Assembly: GCA_951230915.1 (NCBI GenBank)
Contig: OX579639.1
Location: forward strand, 21,390,001 to 21,454,000
Length of the DNA stretch: 64,000 nt
DNA from: Antitrichia curtipendula
Lineage: Eukaryota > Streptophyta > Bryopsida > Hypnales > Leucodontaceae
Reading direction: 5' to 3'
In this document: one piece after another, positions 48,029-61,235 of the stretch
How positions within the stretch are numbered: position 1 is the stretch's first letter
Layout of the letters: every line of letters begins with the position of its first letter
Notes under the pieces: generated by a model
Database searches by the model: none
The model's input: the letters and a program-made list of their open reading frames with translations, nothing else
What the model was told of the DNA's origin: nothing
Program-made: the position numbers and the translations under genes

Positions 48029-51000
48029 ATGACAGGGATTTTTCAGATTTTCGACCGTTACAAGGCGAAGGCCCTCGTCAAAAACGAACGCAGGAAGATC
48101 AATTCGGGTGCGGTTCTCTTTCCTTAGCATTGGGACTCTTGTGCCTTTAAGAATATGCTGAAGCGTTGTCCTTTTAAAGCTGTACTGTAGTACTTTTTTT
48201 ATTACAAGCTCTGTACTGGATACTTGTGTTCGAACATGATTGCTCTTTCTTGGTTTGAAATCTAGTTCCTTCAGGCGAACTCATTTTTCGTAATCTTGAA
48301 CTGCAGGAGAGCCTGAGATCAAGACAATTCCATCTTACTATGTGGTATGTTCTCTTTCATACTCTTCACCATCGAGAGATACTTCACCTCTTAAGGAACT
48401 CGGCATGATATTTTAGCAATTTAGAGTCGGTCTTATAGGGATTTTCCAATTTTTTTTGGCCAACACATGCAATGGTCTTCACTGATCCTGGTGATACAAA
48501 ATTTGGTCCCCATGATAATTGTATTTCTGACAATATGATCCATCGAATGGCTCATTCTCAGACCGTGAAATCTCGGTCCTTTAAAGGTTGCCCTGACCTT
48601 CAGTAGAGCAGGTTTTCAAGGCTCTAATTCTGAACTACTCGTCTCCTCAGACAACTCTTTCTCTAAGAAGTGAAGGAGTTAGTGTTTTGTGCGAAGCGCT
48701 TGGCAACAGGATGGAATGCTCTTGATGCAATGCTTGAGACCATAGAATCAACTATTTTACCAGACTGATTTGTGTATCGGATTTTTCTGATATGTTTCTT
48801 GTCGTCCAGGCCGAGCACGATGGCAGAAAACGGGTTCCCGACTCCTCGGATCGTCGAAGTTCCGAAGCTTACCGAGACTCTCGCAGGTCCTCCTCTGCTG
48901 ACGTCAGTGAGGTCGTGGTGAAGACCTTGACACCGTTTCTTAAAGAGTCCCCAACAATACAGAATCCCCATTCGTCAGGTCGACCCTCCGTGGACTCCCC
49001 AAAGCTCAGCCTCTCTCCTTACAAATCCTCCTTCTCTCTTGAAATTCCGAATGAGTTCAGGGACTCCTTTCAATATCCTGAGATTTATTCGTCCGACGCA
49101 GCGACACCAAAGCCCACGGGCCCTTCCAGGAGCTCTGTGGATACCAACAGAAGTAATAGGGATGGTCGCAGACTTCCTCCTCGTAGTGCATCCAAATCCA
49201 AAGAGAGGTCCATGATAACGCTACTGGATTATTTGAAGGATGTGCCGGATGATGCAAGAGAAATTTCTCGGGCCATATTGCAGATAAGGGAGTCAGCTAA
49301 CAAGTCCCCGTATGGGGAGGCTCCCGGACAACCACCGTCTGTCTTGAGAAAGGAATTCCATTCCTCAGGTGATGAACAAGATTCCAAATACGGTCGCCGT
49401 GACCACTCTTTTGGTGATGAGAGGGATGGTCATCGACACCCCACCGCAAGGGAGGCTCGTCGATATTCCTCAGCTACTGAGCAGCACGTCTATGACTACG
49501 AACTTGATAATCACAGACCTCAGTTTCCTGTAGAGGGGAAGGATTTTTTGCAAGGTCGCAGGAACCAACAGTCTTCGAGCCACCATCATGCCAGGGAAAT
49601 GGCTAGGTACATGTCTTCTGGCGATGAAATAGACCGGAGGTCCAACATGTCATCTGGGGATGACAGGGGAGCTTACAGACTTCACCGATCTCATGATCAG
49701 GAAAGCAGCAGAAGCCACTGGCCTGTGGATAGAGACGGTCACAGATACCATTCTGCAGGCGATGTTTTCAAGGAGGATTCGTCTGGAGATGAGAGAGTAC
49801 AGAGACCTTACCCGAGACGTCACCAGCATCAGGGTCATCAAAAGTACCACTCTTCAAAAGAAGGAAGAAGACGTGTGGCTTACGATGCTTTGGGTAGAGA
49901 ATTGCATTCTTCTGGAGATGAAATGCCGGGCCACAGACACATGCCTCGTGGACATTCTTCTCTACACTATGCAGGTTATAGACACGGTACCGAAGCGAAT
50001 GTACGCCAGAGGTACCAGTCGACCGGTGAAGAGTACAGGCATCAAGCTTCTTCGGCTTCCAAGGCTTCCAGACCTTCCACTAGTGGGATCGAAGGTCGGC
50101 GGTATCAATCTTCTGGCGAAGAAAGGGGCGGCCACAGGAGAGTCGATGGGCGTAGGAGACACGATCCACCTCTTGAAAATAATTGGAGGAATGAGTCTTC
50201 TGATGAAGACAGGGAGGTGCTCCCGCAGCAGCAACAGCATCGCCGCTCCAGTGTTGATCCCAGGCGCCCCTCATCTGCGACAGATGCACAACGGAGGTAC
50301 TCAGTGAGCAATGACGAGGGTCAAAGATGTAGTTCTTCCCATGACGACAGACGGAGAGACAGGAGCCGTTCGTCTGTTCGAAATGGTTTCAAATATGAGT
50401 CAGTTGCCGAAACAAGGAGCGATTCTCAGAACTTCCATAGCCGCGGAGATTGGGGATATGAGGAAGCTAACGTACCCGGTGCTTTAAAAGAGAGTCACAG
50501 GAGAAACTTGTCGGTGGAGTCTAAAGGAGAGCACAGACGGCGAGGCTCAAACTCTTCTGTAACGTCTAATAAGGAGTCCTTGAAGCTCCATTCAAAACCG
50601 AAGGTGAAAGAAAGTGGATACAGCAGGGATCTGCCGCCCAGGTCAACGTCTGGCAGCCGTAACAACACCGTGAGCCCAAGGAATGTGGTTGACATGCGAG
50701 ACTTGGCCAGGTTGAATGTGCTGGTCAGGGAGAGTTCTCAGACCCCTGCTCTTAGAGACGTTTACCGTGCCGAAAAGTCTTCACTGGTTCCAGACTTGTG
50801 TGCTGAGAGTGTTCCAGGCTCTTACGATTTCAGGGAGATGATGAGAGCTGTTGATTTCAAGGATGCTCAATGGAGTTCTGAGAAGGTGTCAGCACGGAAC
50901 TCTTTTGATGGGAGAGACCCTCCACGAACGTCAAATGTGTCGCGGGTTTCAGTTGACAGTCGCCAATATCAATCTAGTACACCTCGCCTCTCTGTTGATG

Positions 51001-54000
51001 GGAGGGAGCACTTGCGTGCTAGTAGTTTGCATTCTTCCAGGGCGTCGTCTGTGGATGCGCCGGTTCAGATGAGAACAAACTCTATGGATAGTAGTAGTAC
51101 TTCAGGGGAGTTTAAGAGGCGAGGGCCGAGTGTGGTGGCTCGCCTGATGGGCTTGGCTGAGCTTCCTGACAAGGGCACTGCATCGCAGTCTCGAGAGGGG
51201 AAATCTTTGCAGAGGCTGTTGAGCTCGACTCCTCCAGCTGAAGCATCTTCGCCACCAGGAAAGACACAGCATCATCTCAGCGAGGTAGCCCAGCAGATGA
51301 AACTAGTCCAAGCTCGGTTACATCAGGACTCGCAACTGTGCCAGAAAACGGAGACCCGTCCCAAGTTGAAGTCGAAAGCGAAGTCAAGGACGCAATCGAA
51401 GTCACGGTCTCCACCACCGGCCCCAGCTTCACAGCAGGATAAGGATACGCAGGGTAGCCTGAATCAGCATCAAGGTTACGGTATCTTTGGACGCCAGGTA
51501 GAACCCGGGAGCCCTCTTCCCAGGCAGCCGATGTCCCCTAAACATCACCAGATGGAAGGCATGCCTAAGAAACGAACCCAGGATTTCACTTCTGGGGATC
51601 TCGACCAGAGACTGCATCAGCTTCGCATCAAAAACTCAATTCAAGAGCATCGGACTCTGAAGCAGATTCTGGAAGCCATGCATCTGAAGGGATTGCTGCA
51701 TCCGCCTCCAAAGAAGCCTTCGAAGTCGCCCAGGGCGGAGCTCAACGAGTCGAAAGAGGAAGCTGAGCGACCATTGCAGGATTTCGAATCCAAGCCATCG
51801 GCAAGAGTAAATCGCAATGAGTATCAAGGGCAGTTGAATTTTGAAGACCTGATTAGAATGGATGCCGAGGTGCATAAAGAGCCTGCGATTGACAAAGATC
51901 AGTCTGGAGAAGCTTCGATTGTCGTGATGAAACCTCTGAATTACCAGTCTGCTATTCCTCCTGCAGCGACTAAAGAAGTTGATATGAACTCCGAGGCTGC
52001 GTCTCGTTCTAGATTTTCGAGAGAAAAAATTGAAATTGGTCACAGGTAATTCATGAAATGGTCCAATCCTGTCCCCTCATCCGCACAAATCTGAATAATT
52101 GCACGAGTCTCGAGAATGGTATCTTTGTCTTAGATTTTTATGTATTTTGTATATTTCCTTTTTTGTTGTACAGACCTTTGTCCTGATGTTGAAAAGGCTT
52201 TTTCAATTCGAGACTTTTAGAAGCAGTCTAACTTTGAGTTTGATTTCATGCTTTTGATGGTACTCATTACAGAAGGACACCAGTGTCTGACATGTGAAAT
52301 CCAGCAAGTTGGTGGTGCAGTCATCATCAGTTAATAACATTTCGCATGTCTTGTGAACTGTGGATGGCAGAAGAAGGGGATCTGAACGTCGGGCCGGCAG
52401 CAGCGGTAAATTTTCCAGATCTCACTCTCTTGAACTGCCAGAGCAGACATCTGCAAACAAAGTTCAGGTCGACGATCTAAGCTTTGCAAGTGTTATGCTT
52501 TCCTGGAGAGAGCGTATTGCAGCCGATGCAGTCAAGAAAGCTACGGTAGACGTTGCAGAATTGAAAACGCAATCGCGCGCCAAGAGCACAGCACTAAAAC
52601 ACCGGTCTCAGGATGCTAGCCCTTCCACCAGAAACAGTGGCTCAACAGAGAAAAGTGTTGGGAGTGTAAGGATACAGGAAATTCCAGTAGAGGAGTACAC
52701 TAGAGAGGAGTATGATACTGCCTCAAGGAACGTGTTGTCTGATATAGCACAGGAGAATGCCGACGAAGACCGACTTAGAGTTGTTGATCGTAGCAAGTCT
52801 GATCTTCAACTTTCTGCAAAAACGGTTGAAGCTTTGGCTGCTATGGATGCATCTTCCCTCGATAGAGTTCCAGCTCAGGTTGCAGTCCTTCGAACCAAGC
52901 GGGCATCAGGCAAGTCAAGCCGCTCGAAGGAGAAGCTTAGGGCATCATATCCTGCTGATCAGCGCTCAAACTCAACCGCAATGCACTCTCTCAGCACCCT
53001 TGAATCCTCGACAGACCAGCATGTTCAGAGCCCTAGTCACAGTCTTAACGATTCTAAGACTATGAGTCTAGGTCCGGATGCAAACGCGCAAGAAGAATGC
53101 ACTTCAAAGGCTGCAGACAGTAGTTCAAGGATGACGCCGAAGAAGAGGAAAATCGCAGATCCTGACGATCAGGCGAAGTCTCCACCGAAGGTTACTCTTG
53201 AAGTTGGTGAGCACGGGGGTTTATCAAACGAGGTGGAAGACAGTACTCCTGTTGGAGAGCTTGCTCCCCTTCTATGTACCCCTGTTGCGTGTTGCGAGGC
53301 AGAAGAACTACAAGACGCTAAGGTGAGACATTCATCGATCCAGTTGGCTGGGCAAGTATAACTTGACAACCTTTTTGATGACTTGGAACCGAAAACGATT
53401 GATTGACGTGAGCCCTGCATTGTGTTCTTTTGAAGATGCAGTTACCCTAATTGTATGCCTGGATTTCTGTATTGTAGATGGATGATGCTTTTGATGATAC
53501 TTCAGAAGCACACACGCCTGAAGGCTTTTCCTCTGGGAAATGTTTCTCTGATGAAGGCGCTTTTTCTCTCCAAGGGGCTGACCATCGAAGTCCAGTTTCA
53601 GTTCTTGACAGCCCAATCTTTCAAGAAGGATTCCACTTAGAGGAGCTGAGCACAAGCCCTGACTCTGTTAAGTCGATTCTGCTCAGGCATGAAGGTACGT
53701 TTTCAGGCATATACGCATACCTTTTGCACACTATCTTTGGAAAATAATACTTCTTTGAACACATCACGTCTCTTTATGAAACATGACATTCTAGAGAACC
53801 GTTGTTGAGGACCTCTGGAATTGACATGAAAATGATATCCTGCTTTGCAAAGTTCAGCTCAATTTGAACCAGTGACGGACTCTCAAGCCACGGAGTGATT
53901 GTCTTGGTGAGAGTAGTATGTCGGAGACTTAATTTTGCTTGAATTGCTCTGACTAAATATGACTTCGCTCTAAATTACTCTTAGTTGGCTCTATTCTCAA

Positions 54001-55019
54001 GAAGGCTGGAATGTGCTCATACCCTCCGCAAGGGACTTAGTTTCTAGTATGAAGGATAATATGTTTGCAGCATTTTGATACCTTGTCAATTTGTTCCTGC
54101 AGATGCCAAGGATACCCCCGAACTTGATGCAGCGGTATCATGCGAACATGAATCTGAGGTTCTGACCCCTCGTGCTCGACCAAGCAAGGACACTTCCGAC
54201 CCTCTGCGAGACATATACACGAAAGTGGCTCGTTCTATTGAGTTGGGGGAGAAAGAAATATATTGTCGTCAGTCAAGTAAAGATCTTCGGATCCCATTCC
54301 CCTCAGTCGCCACTGAAACTGCTGGTGATCATAGCCAGGGTAAACTCTATGTGCAGGGCATATTAACAGAATCAGGTCTTTCAGACGCTGCCTCTATGTT
54401 GCCCAAGGACGCGACCGAGGTGATGGAGTTTGATGTTTTCACCAGGAAAGAAGAGGAGTTGCAGACTGCGGAGCTCGATAGAATCGACAGGGGTGAGCTG
54501 GAGAAGACCGAAGAGAAGAGATACAAAGAAAGTCTCGATCGCAGATTGATCTTCGACTGTATGAACGAGATTCTGGAGAGGAAGATGAGCCCTTTCCTGA
54601 ATCCACAACCCTGGGGTGCTCCTGTTTTGCGAAGGAAGCCCCATGGCCAGCGCCTGCTGAATGAAGTCTGGGATGAACTGAGAGACATGCATTGGCCCAC
54701 CAGTGTTTCAGATGATGCTCTCTACGCAGTGTTGCAGAAGGATTTCATGAGAAAGGGCTTCCAGTGGTTGGATTTCAGCGTTGAAGTCGGCGATGTGGGG
54801 TGTGAGTTGGGGTGCATGATTATTGAGGAATTGGTGGAGGAAATTGTGCAAGAAGTGAAAAACATCAAACCAAAGTCTTCGGCGGTGGAACTTCAACCAC
54901 CATTAAGTCCTGCATCTTCTCCTCGAGCAGAAGACGACTCGGAACTCCGACGTCGGGAACTACTGGACAAGACCAGAAGGGAGCTGCTTGCCTGGCATGT
55001 TCAATATCAGCAACTGTAA
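48029..55019 (+). CDS. TRM: TON1-recruiting-motif / LONGIFOLIA-like protein (DUF4378)
   Basis: TRM/LONGIFOLIA proteins bind microtubules and recruit TON1 and PP2A regulators, shaping cell elongation and division planes. My model joins 48029-48107, 48307-48344, 48810-52045, 52371-53322, 53478-53694 and 54103-55019 at GT-AG sites, in frame throughout (5439 nt, 1812 aa). The ATG follows an in-frame TAG at 48014 and gives the family N-terminus MTGIFQIFDRYKAK. Motifs in order: a Ser/Arg-rich repeat region at about 220-560, VDMRDLARL near 666, VARLMGL at 815-821, ILEAMHLKGLL near 992, SIVVMKPL near 1075, PVSVLD near 1474, and DUF4378 from about 1653 (DRRLIFDCMNEIL; later QWLDFSVEVGDVGCELGCMI). The ATG at 48792 is in frame but lies in the intron before exon 3 and would lose the N-terminal motif. 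At about 1800 aa it is longer than typical flowering-plant members, mainly through the repeat region. The family call is firm; the two short 5' exons are inferred. Confidence 0.92.
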
Positions 55020-55310
55020 GCTTTAGGAAAAAGGCGGACTTGGAATCCATGAAAGTCCTTGTATTATTTTCATTTTTAGCCTCCTTGTATCCGAGTTCAA
55101 ATAACTTCATACAAGTTTGACATCAATACTAGATCCTCCTTTGTCTCGGATGGTTGTAGTCAATGCTCTTTTAGCTTTCATCTAGCTTACTATTCTTTCG
55201 TGAGTCTGAAAGGCAGGCTGACTGACGATGCTTTTGTCCATTTTTTTGACATGGATTGTGTTGCCACTACTGTGTCTCCAATTGCCTCAAGTGTAATAAA
55301 TTATTTCAAC
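55020..55310 (+). other. Probable 3' untranslated region of the TRM-like gene
   Basis: A canonical AATAAA at 55295-55300 follows T-rich sequence about 280 bases after the stop. The cleavage site is inferred. Confidence 0.5.
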
Positions 55311-56830
55311 GTTCAGAATGTGTGAGTTTTTGTTTTGTTTTTCAATCTACTTACTTTACGCTAGTTCAAATACTCAGCCGTTGTGAAAACTTGACCCTCA
55401 CGATACACTTAAATCTCCTAATTATTACATTCTCTAATAGCAGTCTTGAAAATTCCTGAGGAGTACACATATCATTGGACAACTTCCACATTTCTTGTTT
55501 TTGACACATAAGGTACACATACCCATTCCTGTGACGTTAAGAATCCTTCCCCCATGCACTTGTGGTGCACATTTTGTTTCTAGAATGTACTCTATAATGA
55601 TACATGAGGATGGAATTGTGTGCAGGGGGTGGAAATGGGTATGTATACCTTAGTACAAGTGTTTTGGATTTACATACCATTGGATGTTCCCAATGTAGAA
55701 ATCTTCATCATGAGTAATAAACTTCAAGCATTTTCAAATTGATTAATGTAGGAACACTAAATTTTTTTCTTAGTGTATGTTTCACTATATTGATTTGTCC
55801 TACTGGTGCTAGTTAAAGATGAACTTGCATATGATTACAATAGTTTTCAACTCTTTTGGGTCACGATGGGCGAAACACTTCAAAAATTCAAAGCAAATTC
55901 ATACCTAATAAATAAATAAATAAAAATTCAATTACTCTCGTTGTTTTGCACACTTCTCTTTTAATCCATAAACGTCGACATGGACGTTTGGTGTCCCAAT
56001 GGATGACAAGGAATCCTTCTTGTAGGATAGAAGTGCAACTATTCATCCTCGGAATTTTGTTGTGGAAGGGGGAGGTCTTCTACACTGAATAGGGGTTTTA
56101 AAGGGACCCATACTAATTAATCGACATTACACACTACATAATTATCTACCTTTGCTATACATCAGTAGTTACTAAAGTGTTCGGGGGGCTGTACGTCATG
56201 CTTCAAATTTCCTTCAAATTTTTTGGTCCCCTTAATACCCTTGTTCAGTGTACAATAGTTTGACATGCAATGAGCGCTTTTGCTATTTCTGAAGCCAATG
56301 ATTCACACGGTAATGAAAAAGGATGATTTCCAAGGTCACCCCTTTCTAATTCTGTACATACCGTCTTATCTTAGAAAAGAAATTATCCATAGAAAGTCAG
56401 GAGAAGGACAAAGACATTGTCGAGTGTAGAGTCTGCCGACCTTTGAGTCTGCACAACAACTTGCCGGCGGCTGTCGACCCAAGTGCAGCGCCTGACTGAA
56501 AGATGAATGACAACTCTTCGTCTTCCGCGCATCAGTGGCGACTTCAATTTCAGTCAGCAACACCGACATTCTGCTGCAACAAAATCACCGACAGATCTGA
56601 TCCATCTATCAAATTGGTTCAGACTCCATCTCTTTTTCATTCCCTGAAATAGCGACAAAACGTGGGGTGAGTGAAAAAAAGTCACAAATGACAAAACGTG
56701 GGGTTGACTTGGCTACTAACATTAGATAGTTTTGCAGTGAGAAGCAACACAAGTCTCAATCCCCAAAATGAAAGCACGATGAAATTGAATGAAGATGATG
56801 ATGTGATTCCTAAGCTTGAGGTGATTGAAG
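55311..56830. other. Intergenic DNA
   Basis: Mostly AT-rich, with a short (AATA)n run near 55907-55925. A more balanced patch at about 56380-56620 has no recognised product. Confidence 0.4.
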
Positions 56831-57075
56831 CACTACAAGAGAAAGGGGTGTTTTAAGTAGTGTCCTAGACATCACGTCTTTTAAGTAATGTCTTTTAAGT
56901 AATGTCTTTTAAATAAGGTTTTAAGTAAAATTTTACTAAAAAGATAGTCTTTTTAGTAAAATTTTACTTAAAACTTTACTTAAAAGACATTACTTAAAAG
57001 ACGTTACTAATAAGACGTTACTTAAAAGACATGATGTCTAGGACACTACTTAAAACATCCCTTTCTCTTGTAGTG
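56831..57075. mobile_element. CACTA-type hairpin miniature element, copy 1
   Basis: It starts CACTACAAGAGAAAGGGG and ends CCCTTTCTCTTGTAGTG. The 245 bp fold back on themselves almost completely, pairing the 'ctagacatcacgtctttta' side with its complement near 57030. CACTACAAGA-type termini are characteristic of the plant CACTA (En/Spm) superfamily. No clear 3-bp duplication is seen at this copy. Confidence 0.85.
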
Positions 57076-57330
57076 GGGCAATTTTGTTTAAATGAAAAAA
57101 TTCCTTAACTTTGGCAGTTTTTACAATTCAAACTAGGCGGTCTAAAATGTACAATAGCCCTAGATGTTGGAAATCTACACTTGTCATAGATGCCACTTTT
57201 ACAATTCTGATGACACTGTCAAAAATCTATATCAATCCTAGATGTCTAAAAAATCTATATTTGTACTAGATATCACCTTTATAGTTCACACTGGGCAAAT
57301 TAAAAATAGAACACAAAATACCACCATTTT
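57076..57330. mobile_element. Miniature element (family F), diverged
   Basis: It directly abuts the CACTA hairpin. It shares 'ctttggcagtttttac', 'gcggtctaaaatgtaca' and 'ctagatgttggaaatctaca' with 18861-19051, in the same order. The internal part appears duplicated and the right end is unclear. Confidence 0.55.
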
Positions 57331-58121
57331 AATGACTTCTCCATTAAAATATTTTCTTATATTCACACAAAGATTTAAAAAATCACATCGAAAATTGATG
57401 GTATCATGGTATCATGGTATAAACTCAATTTTTGTGTCATTTATAATTAAAAAATAATAAACATTGAAAATACATCCAAAGTTCAAATTGCAATAAAACA
57501 TTCAATATTAGGAATTTTTCAAAATTCAAATTGGAATAGAAACTAGAGTAGATGATCTTCATTTTGTTAGTTGGGCTCAAATTCAAATAATATTTGTTTT
57601 GTGGAGAAATTTCAGATTTAAAGCAACAAGCAACAACTTCTCCCCAAACACTAAAATAGTATATTCTATGATCCTGGCTTTTCATCTACGTGAAGACAAA
57701 CACTTGCAAGACTAAAAACTCAATTTAATATTCTTCATAACCCACCATGAAAAGTCAATGAAAAAGAATATGGATGAAAAAATGGTTTTGAACACTTTCC
57801 ATCTCACAATGTTGTCAATGGCGCCCGCAGCACTTCCAAGGTTAAGCTTAAAAAAAGTTCAAAATAACCCCTTGTTGCTGGTGTCAATCATGTCGGTGAG
57901 CACCAAGTGCGATCGAATCCTTCAATTTTCTTCACTTTAATTGGTAGATTCAAATTGCAGGAAATGTTTAGTCGGTGATACATAACTAGTCTCCTAGAAG
58001 GTCGACGGACTCTACCTACGAAGTCCAGCATTTCCATATCTTCATACCACCCTCCGTTACAGTCGATCAATTCAAAGGTGCGTGCCTACAGACATACATT
58101 TTCACTAATGACATATTACTA
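57331..58121. other. AT-rich intergenic DNA
   Basis: A short triplicated 'atggtatc' run lies near 57401. No gene seen. Confidence 0.4.
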
Positions 58122-58344
58122 CACTACAAGAGAAAAGGGTGTTTTAAGTGTATTTTTAAGTATAGTCCTAGAGATAAGATATTAAGTAATGACTTTTATG
58201 GAGATTTTTAATAAAAATGTACTAAAAACACATGTATTTCTAGTAATTTTTTTATTGAAAATCTCCATAAAGATCATTACTTAATATCTTATCTCTAGGA
58301 CTATACTTAAAAACACACTTAAAACACTTCTTTCTCTTGTAGTG
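58122..58344. mobile_element. CACTA-type hairpin miniature element, copy 2, with CTA duplication
   Basis: CACTACAAGAGAAAAGGG to CTTTCTCTTGTAGTG, 223 bp, folding into one long stem ('ctagagataagatattaagt' pairs with its complement near 58290). The triplet CTA flanks both sides (58119-58121, 58345-58347), the 3-bp target duplication expected of CACTA elements. Confidence 0.9.
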
Positions 58345-58678
58345 CTATCAAAACTCAAAATTGCTCTTAATCACTAATATAAATTTCAGTAAGTGTTAAC
58401 TTGAAATACTAATATAGAAAACATTGACCAAAGAGCATACTAAGTCACTTCTTCATTGGATAAGCCGTATATTAAATAACTAAGAGAGAAGGTATTGTGA
58501 TTGCTTATGTTCTTTATAAAATGTATGAATCAATAATTATCTAGACTTTAGTTTAAAGTTTAATTTTATGACATTTGGAATATAAAGTATTCACTTCTTG
58601 ATAAATAATGTATTGTCACTATTGTCACTACTATCTATGTATATTTAAAAGTGGTCTTTGCAAGTTGTTTTCATAATC

Positions 58679-58900
58679 CACTACAAGAGAAAGGTATGTT
58701 TTAAGTGAGTTTTTAATTATTGTCCTAGACATAAGATTATAAATAATGACCTTTTAGCAGATTTTCAATAAATTTTTACTAAAAGCACATGTATTTCTAG
58801 TATATTTTTACTAAAAATCTTCTAAAAGGTCATTATTTATAATCTTATGTCTGGGACTACAATTAAAAACTCACTTGAAACACACCTTTCTCTTGTAGTG
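58679..58900. mobile_element. CACTA-type hairpin miniature element, copy 3
   Basis: The same termini as copies 1 and 2, 222 bp, with arms paired through 'ctagacataagattataaat' and its complement near 58840. Flanking triplets (ATC/GTT) do not match, so the duplication has decayed or a border mutated. Confidence 0.87.
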
Positions 58901-60510
58901 GTTAAAATTCAAATGTTCTGATTACTAGGTGAAAAATAAAATATTATCACATTTATTTAATTTAATTATTTTCATAAAGTCTTACATTATGAAATGCTGT
59001 TGTGCTATCTTTATAGTATTACAATTTCAAATCCAACTCTGCCTCTATTCCAAAGAGTCATAATAGTTGTAAGTAGACTGTTCTTATCACAGTTGTTGCA
59101 ACAAATTAATATTTATACAAAATTTGTCATGCCAAACATCCAATTTACACATTTGCCTCTCTTTTAAAAACTCAAGCATCAATTATCTAAAAGAATTAAT
59201 CAACTTTTGAAGACAAATGGTTTGAAGCAATTGGTAGTTTGAAAGAATCACAGTTTTTGTCATCTTCTTATCTAAAGCCAACAAAGAACTTGAATGATAT
59301 TTGCATTTGTGGAGGAATTATTGTATCTCCAAAATCTTCTTTTGTTGATTTCAAAGAATACACTAAAACCAAAAGTCGAGGTAATATTTTATCAAAATTC
59401 TCAAGAACCCTATTAATATTGATGGTGTAGACTATATATGTACAAAACAATGTACATTTTGTATAGTTTATAGAAACAAAATCCTACTTGCATTGTCTTT
59501 GGACACTAGAGGCTCTTCAGCAAAATGCAGTTTTTTTTAGAAAGTACATCTTTATCAAAATTGTTGGAAAAGAGTTAAGTATTATGACTCTTTCTACACC
59601 TATGGTTACTTTATGAACATTTTATATTTTTTCAAAAATAATAAATAATGATCAAATAAAATCATTTTCTTAAAAACCTTTGTACTTTTCAATAGTTCAA
59701 TTCATAGTCTAGAGTGTGTATTTTAGAATAGATTTTAATTTAATCTTATGAAAATATTTATATTAGTAACAAAACATGCCTTTAGATTTTTTTCTTTTTG
59801 TATCATAAATTGTATTATCTTGGCAAAATAAAATGTTTTAAATATCATTACTATGGTATTTTATGCTAATATATTTGTAGATATAATGGAGTGTTAAATT
59901 TCATACATGGCATAATATTGTTTACATTTTGATAAAAATGTATTATTTGCAATCTTTAAGCAATCACTTTGGTGCAATATTTTCAAGATGCAAAACTGAG
60001 TTAAGTTTTCATTAGTTTCTTAATCATTGTGATACTATGTAAATAACAAATTTTGTTATGTATTTAAATTATCATGTCCAGATCAACAAATGCTATAATT
60101 CTATCATTTAAAAACGTCTTGCAATTAGACAATCTTTGTTTGATTAGCAATTACAACTATGTTGTTGTTAGTTGTATTTTTGATTCTATGAGTTGTTTGT
60201 TTCAAAATTAATTGTCACCTCTAGCATTACAACAAAGTAGTATGGAATATTTAAAGTAATATTTAATCTCAAATATAGTGAAACCTCTCATAATGCAAAT
60301 TTCCTACTTGCATAACTAATTGTAGTTATTAATTTGTATATTCTTTATGTGCATAAAGTCTATTGCAAAACCATCAATGGAACTGATTATGTTAACATCG
60401 ATGATTTTCTTAGATGGGCAACCAATCAAACACAATTATTGTACAACATGTGGATGTTCAAATAATTATACTTTGGCACTTGAGCTTCTCTCTGTGCATA
60501 TAGCTAACAT
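58901..60510. other. AT-rich intergenic DNA
   Basis: No gene, RNA or bounded repeat recognised. Confidence 0.4.
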
Positions 60511-60923
60511 TAAGGTAGGAGGCTCTGAAATGGAGTGAGCATTAAGAACGGACCCTACAAATGACTGTGAAATGGACATGAGTTGGTTCTATAATTGACA
60601 TGTATAGTCATTGAATGAATCAAGAAAAAAAGCATTATCAATTGCAAGAGCCAATCATTCGCTTTGCTTTCCCCATCTTTCTTCATAATTGCAAGTGAAC
60701 CATTTACAGAAGACCTAGGGTCATAAATAGGGACTTATAACCCAACTCGTTTGAAAATTCATAAGTAATTCAAAATGCTTGAAAAATTACAAAACCACTT
60801 GGGTTAGATTCCTCATCTATTTCTCTTTGTCTGAAAAATCAGCTAAAATTATTTCCATCCAATGAAATATACGAAAAAGGCGGACCAGCCCTTAGATGTG
60901 CCATTTCAGAGCCTCCTATCTTA
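60511..60923 (+). mobile_element. TA-bounded miniature element with 23-bp inverted ends
   Basis: TAAGGTAGGAGGCTCTGAAA at the left; the complement of the right end differs at one base over 23. 413 bp long. A reverse copy sits at 27562. It shares its right TA with the next element. Confidence 0.85.
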
Positions 60924-61235
60924 GATGTTTTTCAGCCCCTGTGGAGGGCTGCAAGTTCCCCTAGGTTCCCAGACTCTGAAAATTGTGCCGCAACAGCTGC
61001 CTGACATGGTAGAGAGACTGCCGCGTCATTTTTTTTCATTCACTTTTAAAAATAAAAAAATTAATTTTTTAATTCAACTTTTTTTTGCGTTTAATTTTTT
61101 TTAAATGTGTTTTTTGTTTGTTTGTTTTTTCAAAATTCTGGCAGCGGACGTTCTTTAATTGTTTGGGGGGGGGGCGGGGAACAATGCCGGGAACAAGCTT
61201 GAAATGGCCCTCCAGACACCCCAAAACACATCTAA
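60921..61235 (+). mobile_element. TA-bounded miniature element (family D), complete
   Basis: It runs from TTAGATGTTTTTCAGCCCC to CCCCAAAACACATCTAA, about 315 bp, collinear with 36734-37020. It includes T-rich and G-rich homopolymer runs (G run near 61164). Both borders are shared with neighbouring elements. Confidence 0.78.

Noticed and set aside
49660..50307. 215-codon frame overlapping the TRM-like gene
   Set aside because: It is a shifted-frame shadow of the Ser/Arg-rich repeat, lacking any known domain.
48792..52049. The 1085-codon open frame as a complete single-exon gene
   Set aside because: It starts inside an intron and ends by reading through a GTAATT donor. The family N-terminus at 48029, and the PVSVLD and DUF4378 blocks at the 3' side, show it is mainly one large internal exon.
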